Source of the DNA: Margaritifera margaritifera
Taxonomy: Eukaryota > Mollusca > Bivalvia > Unionida > Margaritiferidae
DNA: 64,000 nt
Assembly (NCBI GenBank): GCA_029931535.1
Contig: JAQPZY010001610.1
Coordinates: forward strand, 3,943,501 to 4,007,500
Direction: 5' to 3'
Below, one piece after another: positions 1-64,000 of the stretch (positions are counted from its first letter, which is position 1; the number at the start of each line of letters is the position of its first letter). A model generated the notes under the pieces. The model had not been told where the DNA came from, made no database searches, and saw only the letters and a program-made list of their open reading frames with translations. The position numbers and the translations under genes were made by a program.

Positions 1-747
1 TGTTATATGATTAAACCTCATTTAATAATAACGATCATATAAAAATGTTAGCATTGGACTTTTCCACCAGCGAGCGATGTTGTCATTGATGAAAGCCGCA
101 TTTACTAAAATTGCTCGTATCAAAATTGTAACACTAAGCTGATATACTTTGTCATCTAAAAACCCCTTGTCTAATCTATGTTGCAACGGTTGTGACGGTC
201 AAAGAGAACCTTATGTTATCAAATAACTACTCTTGTTTAGCTTCAGAAATCCATTTCATACTTTTGCATATTACACACATGTAATAACACTTCATGAAAT
301 AGCAAGTGACGTCATAACATCATAAAGATAAAGGCGTAATGTACTGCGAAGTTATTTTCCTTCACTAGTTTGTTTTTCAGCTAAATAATATAAGTTTCGT
401 AATGTGGTAAATATAATCTTAAATAAGTTCTAATTTCTAATTAAATTTGTGAAATTCGTTGAACAATCTCATTATTTTGTTATCTGTATATACCATGGGC
501 TGCTTACAATATAATTCTACTCGTGTCATAAATTCAATACCAAATGAACAGCCATGTAGTATCCATTTATTACAAGAGAAATCACAATAATCTACATCGG
601 TCACGGTACACCAGGCTATTAATATTAGCACTAGTAACGTTGACCCAATACAAAATGAACAGTGATCAAGTGATCAATACCAAATGAACAGCCATGTAGT
701 ATCCAGAAATATAACTGTACCACTAGTGAGAAATAAAAAAGTAGCAC

Positions 748-918
<171 letters not shown>

Positions 919-1396
919 CTATAACTACATGTAAATTGAGAATTTTACATTTTACTCAAAATTGTGGCCAGTAATCTGAAAGTGGTGATTTTTATTTGAT
1001 ACTAAACGGTACCGAGATAAGAATGGTGTTGAAATGTTTGTGAGAGATAAATTATTCGGGACATCAAGTGTCCACGTGTGGTGACAACGGCTGGGTTATC
1101 TGTTATCTGTTTGCTTGCTGGGTGGCGTTCATGTTTATACTGGGATCCCGTTGATATTAACAGATAGCGAGAGGACAAAGTGTGGTCACTTTAAATATTT
1201 ATCACAATCATTTCAACACATGGGGCCCGTCACGAATATTAAACGTTGCAGGTGAAGTTGTCTTCGCATTGATTACCAGGTCAGAGTTATTGCAGCCCTG
1301 TTGTTTTGCATTTCTGAAGCGACAGAGAAGAAACATAACAAACGCAAACATGGCCAACACATATACATACTGGATGTTCGTTATCTTTATAATTTA

Positions 1397-1618
1397 AGCA
1401 AATTACAATTATTCCGTTTGTAGAAATAATTCGTCAGAACTGAGAGTCAGCAAATTACAACTATTCCGTTTGTAGGAATAATTCGCCAGAACTGAGAGTC
1501 AGCAAATTACAATTATTCCGTTTGTTGGAATAATTCGTCAGAACTGAGAGTCAGCAAATTACAATTATTCCGTTTGTAGGAATAATTCGTCAGAACTGAG
1601 AGTCAGCAAATTATTCCG
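1397..1618. repeat. 52-bp minisatellite, about 4.3 copies
   Basis: Copies start at 1397, 1449, 1501 and 1553, with a partial copy at 1605. Each unit contains the inverted pair ATTATTCC / GGAATAAT separated by about 8 bases, so each copy can form a small hairpin. Confidence 0.95.
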
Positions 1619-1784
1619 GAAAAGTAGAAGGCAATATCTTAAATATTGTTTTACTTTTTGAGAACTTTTTTTTTCCATTTCATGCTCGTCTGTCCCATAA
1701 CATTATTTATTTCCCTGTCTATCTGTATGAATCTGTCCGACTACTTACGTAGTTTGTTAGTTAATTATGTAGGTAGGTGTGTAG

Positions 1785-1893
1785 GTCGACTAGTAGTCCG
1801 AGTTTCCTCTGACCCTTCACACCCCATTTTTGATATTTGGACATTTAAAATGGGGTGTGAAGGGTCAGAGGAAACTCGGACTAGTCGACTAGT
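1785..1893. mobile_element. Near-perfect hairpin element (MITE-like), family A
   Basis: Arms of roughly 45 bp (1785-1830 and 1846-1893) pair almost perfectly around a short loop containing gatatttggac. Related degraded copies lie at 27401-27490 and 28030-28078. They share the motif tttcctctgacc, its complement ggtcagagga, and the loop motif. There is no coding capacity. The mobilising transposase family cannot be told from this. Confidence 0.7.
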
Positions 1894-1974
1894 AAATATG
1901 CATGTAGGTATGAATTAATGGATCGATTGATATACATATGGGATAATATATGGATGTATGTGTATTGTTCTGAA

Positions 1975-2171
1975 GACCGCGTACAGGTTTACTTATTCTA
2001 TTGATGGCACAACTCTCAGTCTCCTAAAACTGATTCGACTTTGAAATTTTTACCTCTGGACAAGGGTGAGTTTCCTCTATATACAAAAATGGTTTCCACG
2101 TTTGACAGAGGTGAGATGTCAGTGATCTGTAAAGGCGAGCGACTTGGACCACTCGGCCACCCAGGGCCCCT
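1975..2171 (-). mobile_element. Possible tRNA-derived SINE (minus strand)
   Basis: Read on the minus strand, the segment begins near 2171 with ggggccctgg followed by an A-box-like gtggccgagtggtccaag, as in the head of a Leu/Ser-type tRNA. A clear B box and a target duplication were not found, so the 3' limit is a guess. Confidence 0.35.
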
Positions 2172-2805
2172 TAGGAAGAAAGAAGAAAGGAATGAAAAAT
2201 GAATGTACTACTTCTAGAACTAGTGTTACTGCTACTACTACTACCACTACTACTACTACTACTAATGATAATGGAGAAGATAACATATTTGTCATTCACA
2301 AATCTTATGGACCTGTATAGAAAGTAAACATATCAATAATCACTAAAGTGACGGAGATTATATACATGTAATTTATATATACTTACACTGAAAGGATACA
2401 AGAAATACATAACAGAATCAATATTTATGTTTTAATTATCATCAATGAATGTGTAAGCAACATTATATAAAGCATATTATTCTATATGTAAGAATATTTT
2501 CGGCATTGTACGGATTATTCGCCATAGGAGCAGCTTTCCCGAAGGATAATCTGAAAGTGAGGACTTTTTACATATGTGACATCGCAGTGTTAAATTGAAT
2601 ACTTCTTTCGAATTCCTGTATTTACTACCACTTTTGTTCATCAGAATATATCTGGTAATTGATAATATTGCAAGATGCGAGATGAATTACGGGTAAAAAG
2701 CAACAAAACGATTGTTATCTCGATTTTTGTGTGCTGCTTTAAACTATTTCCTTATTGATTTCCTCTAAATCCGGATTGCCTTACTGAATTGTGGATAGAA
2801 ATGTA

Positions 2806-2821
2806 GGGGGGGGGGGGGGGG
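2806..2821. repeat. Poly(G) tract
   Basis: A 16-base run of G, followed by a GA-rich stretch. Similar G runs occur at about 4850-4859 and 37738-37751. Confidence 0.9.
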
Positions 2822-3738
2822 CGGTGATGGGGGAGGCACACAGAAAAGGTAGGAAGGAAGGAAAGGGGCAATTGAAAATGAATTCACATACACAGTAACT
2901 ATGACAGTCTGGTATGAAACATTTTAGTAATGGTAGCCATTAGTTATTTTTCCCATTTTAATAGATTAAGTCATCAAGTCAGGTAATTAATATTCATGCA
3001 TATTCCTTGCATCTTTCAGAAGCTATCATAAGTAACCATGGTCGCAGTGAGCTACTTTTTATAAGTGAATAAGAGTCATTGATTTCCATAGCTTAATAGT
3101 TTGCCTTAAGTTGTTTTCACTGTATATCCTTCCTAATACAGTACTTGCACAGAAAGAATAATAATATTTTGTTGTTGTTGTTGTTGTAAAGAATCAGATT
3201 CTATCTGGATCTTCTTTTAATTCTTCTCCACGTGCTTTTAGATATGAGGTAGACATTAATTACATTTCGTTACGTACATGATGATATGCTTGATAAATTG
3301 ATGACTGCCTTTGATGGCGAGTTCATTCTACTTCTAGTTAAGTCAATTATTTTTAATGCATTTATTTGACTTTGATTCGGTTTCTTTTTTTTATTTTTAT
3401 TTTTTTTCGTCGCGCCAACGTAAATTGACAAGCCAGACACACTAATCACTTTTTTCTGTGGCGGTGGCAGCATGAACTGTTTTGTCAAGGTTTTGGTTAC
3501 ATTTAATTTTTTTTAATAGATTGTTTAAACTCCTGTTCAGACTTGGTACAATCAACGCAACGACAATTCATTGGGCAACACGTATCTTCACTTCTTTGAG
3601 TTTGAGGTCAAGGTCGAGACAGTAGCTTTGCATTAAATCTTTGGTTAAAGTTTTTCATTTGCTGATATTTCCATAATCTGATGATGGGTTATTTTTATAC
3701 TTGCTCTGTTTTGTTAATAAGTAAAGAATGTTACTATG

Positions 3739-3739
<1 letters not shown>

Positions 3740-3801
<62 letters not shown>
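3740..3801. repeat. (CA)n microsatellite
   Basis: About 31 uninterrupted CA dinucleotides. Confidence 0.97.
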
Positions 3802-3805
<4 letters not shown>

Positions 3806-4104
3806 AGGCCACATACACTGAAGATTTGAGTTAAGATCTGGTTAAAGTCTTCGTTCGCTTATATTTCAGTAACGCCCTAATCGATTTTGATGATAGTTGA
3901 AATGTTTCATTATTAAACAAAGACGATTCATTCATTCTACAACACACTTGCTTTCTCGTTACAACATTTACAGGCTATAACGTAAACTATATTTACAGAC
4001 CCTTGCCTTTTTATCATAGACTATGTCATTTTTGTTCCTTTACTCATGTCATTTCGTGTGTTTGTATCTCACATCTTATTACCAGTTGTTTTCTTCCGTG
4101 TCCT

Positions 4105-4207
4105 TGCCGGCAGAAAAGGCCTTAAAAAGCTGTGTACTAGGATTTTATTTTAGTGCCCATGCCGGCTGAAAACGCCTTAAAATTTTTTGTACTAGGGTTT
4201 TATTTCA
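4105..4207. repeat. Two-copy 55-bp direct repeat
   Basis: tgccggc(a/t)gaaaa-containing units start at 4105 and 4160, each ending in a gtactagg(a/g)ttttattt block. They are diverged. Confidence 0.7.
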
Positions 4208-4629
4208 AAATATTACTTGGAAATAAAAGCTGAATAATTTACTGCGCATTAGAAATCATATGATTCAAACATTTGGTGCGGTCGTACCACTCACGACGAC
4301 CTAGAAACCTATTGGTCATAGGTTTGTTTTGTCTGTTGTTTCTTTTTTTTTTGGACATAGACACGAACAAGAAGAAAATAGTTCTAATTCGGGCTTCTGA
4401 GTTTCCTTGAACATTTTCGTTACACAATACAAAATAACACATCAAACTGAATTTTAAAATTTAAGTAATTAACAAGTGATTAAGTATTGAAGCTGTGAAA
4501 AAGAGATACTCGCAGCTACATCTGTTGCAGTCATGTTACTATTTATGTTTCGTTTGCGTACTGTTGGCAGAGAAGAAAAGTTATTAAGTAAAGCTGCGAG
4601 TAAAAAAAAAAAAAGGAATTGAAAGCTTG

Positions 4630-4631
<2 letters not shown>

Positions 4632-4701
<70 letters not shown>
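4632..4701. repeat. (GA)n microsatellite
   Basis: About 35 GA dinucleotides. Confidence 0.97.
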
Positions 4702-4705
<4 letters not shown>

Positions 4706-5386
4706 AAAGATTAAAATTACATATTCAGTTCTCCAGTCTAGAAAATTTGACTACATAAGTGGCCCTTGAGTTTCAACCCAAACGGCATAACTCTAGTAAC
4801 TCTAGACATCGTTAGAATTTTGCATTTGACAATTTAAATTTAATGCTGGGGGGGGGGGGTAGTCAAGGGATATCTTTTGAACCGGGATAAAAAAAATTCT
4901 TTTATCTCCAGATAAAAAAATGAAACTAATATACTGGATATAATAGTTTAATTTTGCTATAAATCAAAGCAAGAATATTTTTGTTTTCAAGCTATTTGAA
5001 AGCAGGTAATTTTGTATACCCCCCTCCGAAAATTAAATTTTTCGTTCCCTAAGTTGTTCTAAATCTTAAGGAGAAGAGGTTTCGCTTGAGTGATACCAGA
5101 TTAGGACCTTCAAATACTTCAGTTGGCAGAGAGGAATTGACCTTGGAAAATGTTGTTTTTCAAAACGTCTGTAGAGGTTGTATACTGCTTACATTTCAGA
5201 AAAAGATTTGATTTTGTTATGAAACATGCATAATTGAGGTATTCTAGGGCTGAGGTGTCTACGAGGTGTTTGATGATACCATCACTATGTTTGATTGTCC
5301 ATGGCTGTTCGGGTATCCTTTTCTCCCGATATTAAATTTTTCTCATGTTTTTACACTTAAACTGGCACTATAGAATAGAATTGGTT

Positions 5387-5855
5387 GCAGGTATCACGGT
5401 ACCAATTGCGCAAGCCCAGGGGGGTGGAGCTTAAGGTGTAGGGACATTGTATTCAGAAATAAAGAACAAAACTAGCTGTGATTGGTGTATTATGTAAGAG
5501 TTGTAGTTTCTGTCTGGCTTAAAAAAAAGTTGAGTCTCTTAGCAACATGTGAGATTATGTTAATTCATATGTAGATCATGTTTTGTATTTTTTATGATTT
5601 TTTAAAAATGTGATACACATCCCTGAAAATGTGTCTGTTGTGACTGGACAACTCTGACCCCTGTCTAGTTCCAGCAGAGTTATCTCTCTTAAATGCCATG
5701 GAGTACCTGGTTCTGTCACTGTCAAATTGACAATCTAATATTGTTCTCTATGACAGTGTGTGACACGCATGCTAAAGTAGAAAAGAAGGTATTTTTATTT
5801 CACCAAACATTAACATTAAGGTCTATGGAAAAACAATTGGTACCGTGATACCTGC
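5387..5855. mobile_element. 469-bp element with perfect 22-bp terminal inverted repeats
   Basis: The 22-bp left end (5387-5408, starting gcaggtatcacgg) is the exact reverse complement of the right end (5834-5855). No coding frame lies between. No convincing target duplication flanks it, so assignment to a transposon superfamily is open. It lies about 480 bp upstream of the first exon of the host gene. Confidence 0.6.
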
Positions 5856-6335
5856 AGCACTACAGTGTACACGTGTAAGAGAGACAACTCATTGATACAA
5901 GAACAGGTCAAATTTATAGGTTAGCTCCCATAGTTATAGGTAGAGTTGCTTCCCTCACATAGATGCGGATGAATATTCTTCACCAAGATTTCTTTTCAAA
6001 CCTCATTTAATGAAGCTGTACATGACTCAGATAAATAACTCATAACTGACTAAATATTATAACAGTGTGTAAATGCAACATGTATTTCAAATAATTGAGA
6101 AACAACACATAAAGATTATGGACTTTTCAAAATTGCGTATTTATCGATCACCGACTGTAATTAGGTTGTAAACAATATGGATGACTGTTGCTAGATAGCG
6201 GTTCATTGATAAGATATTTATCACAGATAGCCAAAACAACTATCATAAAAATGTAAAAAAACGACAAACCCAGTGATATAAATTTTTAATGTTATCAATG
6301 TCTACAATTATGAAAAGGTGAAATATCCCGCTGCA

Positions 6336-60458
<54,123 letters not shown>

Positions 60459-60589
60459 GTTTGTATTCCTATTCTCATGCAATCCAGCCATTGTGAATTA
60501 TCTGTTGTAAATTTATTTTTGTGGATATTAATTTTCATTGTTTGGCAAAAATGACATTTTGTTCTTACTGAAATTCATTGATTTTTGTT

Positions 60590-60712
60590 CTTACATAAAT
60601 TCATTGATTGGGGGAATGAGGGTCCTGTAGTCTTACATAAATTCATTGATTGGTGGAATGAGGGTCCTGTTGTCTTACATAAATTCATTGATTGGAGGGA
60701 TGAGGATCCTAT
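60590..60712. repeat. About 42-bp tandem repeat, 3 copies
   Basis: Core cttacataaattcattgatt followed by a gga(a/t)gagg(g/a)tcct block. Confidence 0.9.
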
Positions 60713-61404
60713 TATCTCAACAGATGAATGGTTCATTTAGTCTTTAAATTTGTGGTTTTGGTGCGATAAAAAAGTGTCTATTAAAATTGGCACCAAATGA
60801 AAAAATTGTGAATTCACAGAGTAAGAATTTCATGTGCCATCTGAACACAGTTTTTATGCTTTACCACAAATATGGAAGGGCATGTTGTGTTATATTGGTT
60901 AGGGAGTTACACAGCTTGGTCTGTGGATACATCTTGTTGGGTAGTATACCAGTTGCCAAAAGTAGGTCAGTTTAACTTAGATTTTACCACTCATTGATTT
61001 TGTTTAAGTTTTACCTTGTCAAATTTTAGGGTACTATTGGTCACAGAGTTATGGAGATTGATATGTCATTGTGTCTTGTTGGGTACAACACCTTTCCACA
61101 AATAGGCCTATGTAACCTATGCTTTATGCTTCTGTGACTTCTGTCAGTTTGAAGTCCACTGTTGGTCACAGGGTCATGCAGCTTTGGATGGACATGCAGT
61201 TGGCCCAATTCAGCACCATTCTGCTAGAAGAAGGTCACTATGTCCTATCATGAATCCCACCTTGGCAGCTGCTTGACATAGGGTTCATTTTGGTGGCCAT
61301 GTGCATGTCCATACATCCATCCACACACTAGATTAACCACAATGTTGATTTTTTTGCTTTCCATTTATTTCAATACCATTTTATCCCACTCTCTTCAGCC
61401 ATGT

Positions 61405-61912
61405 AATAAAAATCAGGGGTGTGCTTAACATGCAGGCCATGGCTGGCTTTTTGTATAAGAATAAAAATCAGGGGTGTGCTTAACATGCAGGCCATGGCTG
61501 GCTTTTTGTATAAGAATAAAAATCAGGGGTGTGCTTAACATGCAGGTCATGGCTGGCGTTTTGTATAAGAATAAAAATCAGGGGTGTGCTTAACATGCAG
61601 GTCATGGCTGGCTTTTTGTATAAGAATAAAAATCAGGGGTGTGCTTAACATGCAGGCCATGGCTGGCTTTTTGTATAAGAATAAAAATCAGGGGTGTGCT
61701 TAACATGCAGGCCATGGCTGGCTTTTTGTATAAGAATAAAAATCAGGGGTGTGCTTAACATGCAGGCCATGGCTGGCTTTTTGTATAAGAATAAAAATCA
61801 GGGGTGTGCTTAACATGCAGGCCATGGCTGGCTTCTTGTATAAGAATAAAAATCAGGGGTGTGCTTAACATGCAGGCCATGGCTGGCTTTTTGTATAAGA
61901 ATAAAAATCATA
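61405..61912. repeat. 55-bp minisatellite, 9 copies, nearly identical
   Basis: Copies start at 61405 and every 55 bp, with aataaaaatcaggggtgtgc and aacatgcaggccatggctgg. Only a handful of base changes among copies, suggesting recent expansion. Confidence 0.98.
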
Positions 61913-62052
61913 CATTTAAACATTTCCCAGCATTCTTTTGAGAATTTTAACCCTCAGGATTTGCTGTTGGGTTCAAAATTATCCATTGTGTTACAGCCAG
62001 TGTTGGAATTTAAGAAACCATATATGATCATTGCTATCAATTACAAGCTTAA

Positions 62053-62292
62053 TTGTATTACATCTAAGGGCTAAAAATGTACAGGAGTGTGCCATGTTTG
62101 TACTCACATTGTGTTACATATAAGGGCTAAAAATGTACAGGAGTTTGCCATGTTTGTGCACACATTGTGTTACATATAATTACTAGAAATGTGCAGGCAT
62201 CTGCCATATTTGTACATGCATTGTGTTACATATAAGGGATGCTAGAAATGTGCAGGAGTGTGCCATGTTTGTGCACACATTGTGTTACATAT
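62053..62292. repeat. About 56-bp minisatellite, 4 copies
   Basis: Units contain gtgttacatataagggct and gccatgtttgtgcacaca. Confidence 0.93.
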
Positions 62293-63479
62293 AACTATTT
62301 TTCACAGAAATGGCCCCCACACAAAACATCCAAAGTGGTAATATTATAACCTACAGCATCTATCATCTAATGTTGTTAGAAGGGAAGTTTAAAAAACTCC
62401 CATAATTTGAAAAATACTGGCATGTGATTTACATCACAGGTTTGTGAAACTGTTTCTATAAATACTATTATTACTAATTTCTGTATTATTTTTATTTCTA
62501 AGATGTGCTTCAATCACAGAGTTTGGAAAGTTACATTTATATGAATTCCCTTTTATTGTGGGTTACTGGTTTCATAGATTTTGTAGGTGCTTAAACCATG
62601 AATTCATTATGTATGTATGTATAACATTGAGCAGTATGTCAACACAATACTGGCTATATAGTGCTGACTAACAGTTATGTTCTAAAAAATTTAAAGTTAA
62701 AGATTTGCAAAATAACTTTTTTCATGAATTTCAAGAACTAATGAAATACCATTCAGTTACAAGAAAATATGACTTTTTTCTAAAAAGCTATTTCCATGAA
62801 TTTAGATCCTGATGAACATGTTATTTTAGCTTAACCACGAAAATTCATTTAAAAAATATATGAATTCACAGTACTACCTAGAAAGGGTTTTGCTGTCAAC
62901 TGCATCACACTTCTAGTGTGTGTGAGGTCTCATATAACTATCATATTTTTTCTTGGTGAAAGTGTGGAATCTCTGTACTTTTTTCTCTCCATGATGCACT
63001 ATGCAAATGTGTAACTGCCAATATATATCACTGCAGTTCGGGGGAATGTTTTCAAACTTGGCATTATGGGAATGATGTCACTGTCATGTCACTAATGCAG
63101 CTAACAAGCTAATCAGTATACACAGATTTTACTAGTTACTGGCCTATGATATTGGCTTGCAAATTTAGGATGGCTATGAGCAAAAGACGGTCTACATTAC
63201 TTTGAATCTTAAGATTTTATTGTCATGATTTTTTGCAAATTCAGGAAATTTTAGGCATTGTGATACTTTTTATACAGAAAATATTTGGGTTTTGTTCTTT
63301 GGCAATTATATTATGCTGAAAGAATGTCTCTGTTAGATGAATACAAATTTTGATATTTTACTTGTTTTGCCTAGCATAGTTTACAAAATTGTATGCTCAT
63401 GAAAAGTATTTTATTTTAATTTTACCAAAACTCCAGACTCTTTTGATGTTTACATGATTTAAAAAAAGGTTCATGTTTA

Positions 63480-64000
63480 GATCACCTGGCCATAAGACCA
63501 ACTGAACCCTATAGCATTTGGCACACGGTGTGCATCAGATATCCTGGCTGTAAGGTCAACTGAGCTTGTTGTATAGCCATGCATTTGGTACACAGTGTGC
63601 TTCAGATCACCTGGCCATAGGGCCAACTGAGCTTATGGTAAAGCCCTGCATTAGGCACACAGTGTGCATTAGACATCCTGGCTATATGGTCAACTTGAAA
63701 ACCATATCAGAATTTGACAGAAAACACCATGGCATTAAGTCATCCAAGTTGTTACAAGTGATGCAGATCTGGTTTCAAATATGGCTGCCATTACTTACAG
63801 TAGAAAAACCTTTAAACAACCTCTTCTCAAAAGCCACTCTTCAGAATTTGACTAAATTTGATGGAGAGTACCAAGGCCTTTCAAAGTTTTACAAATGCAT
63901 ACCAATCTGCTGTCAAATGTGGCCACTGTTACTAAAAGTACACATCCATTAACCAATGTTTTATTCTTCAAAAAACATTTAATAGAATTGGACTAAATTT
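63480..64000 (+). mobile_element. Third copy of the ~145-bp-unit repeat, cut by window end
   Basis: The head has tandem ~68-bp units (cacctggccata(a/g)g...aactgagct), then gaatttgacagaaaacacca and ttcaaatatggctgccatta blocks as in the copies at 33548 and 42900. Same orientation as the other two. Confidence 0.6.

Larger units (their letters stand above)
60459..64000 (+). other. Intron 8 (start), to window end
   Basis: No further exon in phase 1 was found. Contains two minisatellites, a short tandem repeat, degenerate ~140-bp units at 60890-61260 and the start of a third 145-bp-unit repeat. Confidence 0.5.

Noticed and set aside
307..314. Perfect CRE palindrome TGACGTCA
   Set aside because: About 6 kb from the first exon, with no other promoter evidence. 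An 8-mer is expected by chance.
6190..6215. Weak RFX X-box-like motif (gttgctagatagc) upstream of exon 1
   Set aside because: Too degenerate to support a ciliary-gene assignment. The protein itself gives no such hint.
61859..62074. 71-codon frame with NFNPQDLLLGSKL after the 55-bp array
   Set aside because: Starts inside the array, and the acceptor-like cccag does not accept phase 1 from exon 8 (immediate stop).

Overview
The window looks like a piece of a marine invertebrate nuclear genome, most likely a bivalve mollusc. It is AT-rich, intron-rich and crowded with minisatellites. It also carries an interspersed repeat of about 145-bp units ending in a motif (cagatgtcagcca... then a CTCTTG-like end) that I associate with bivalve genomes. 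The species assignment is inference. No bacterial-style gene is present, and nearly all long open frames other than those of one LTR element are by-products of tandem repeats.

Host gene. One plus-strand spliced gene can be followed across most of the window. Eight coding exons (6336-6662, 13576-13651, 17987-18092, 26321-26395, 30282-30356, 54727-54865, 58473-58603, 60391-60458) have GT/AG borders and compatible phases (0, 0-1, 1-2, 2-2, 2-2, 2-0, 0-2, 2-1). Together they give one open frame of about 332 residues that runs out of the window. I do not recognise the product: it is basic and Ser/Arg/Lys-rich, with no obvious enzyme motif, signal peptide or membrane segment. Two of its 3' exons have nearby tandem partial duplicates that look spliceable (54917-55000 and 58347-58379).

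Mobile elements. The introns hold a stack of nested elements. The main one is a 6,630-bp LTR retrotransposon at 45060-51689, with 755-bp LTRs differing at two positions and a 4-bp target duplication ATTC. Its reverse transcriptase and RNase H are Ty3/Gypsy type, but the domain order is Gag, protease, integrase, reverse transcriptase, RNase H, so the integrase lies upstream as in Ty1/Copia elements. Its Gag has a SCAN-like capsid segment. Both traits fit the Gmr1-like group. Small indels break its reading frame. It sits in a CATA-rich array that looks like the expanded 3' tail of a LINE remnant (44465-44880). Other elements are a hAT-type element with 5-bp target duplications and a decayed coding remnant (7491-8571), two tRNA-derived SINEs with 10-bp duplications (7289-7467 minus, 43484-43689 plus), several hairpin MITEs, and an element with 122-bp inverted arms (41448-42468).

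Tandem repeats. More than 30 minisatellite or microsatellite arrays occupy the introns, mostly with 30-57-bp units. The largest are a 24-bp array (18306-20003), a 52-bp array (52374-53682), a 47-bp array (39516-40172) and a 45-bp array (11735-12368). No tRNA, rRNA or CRISPR locus was found.
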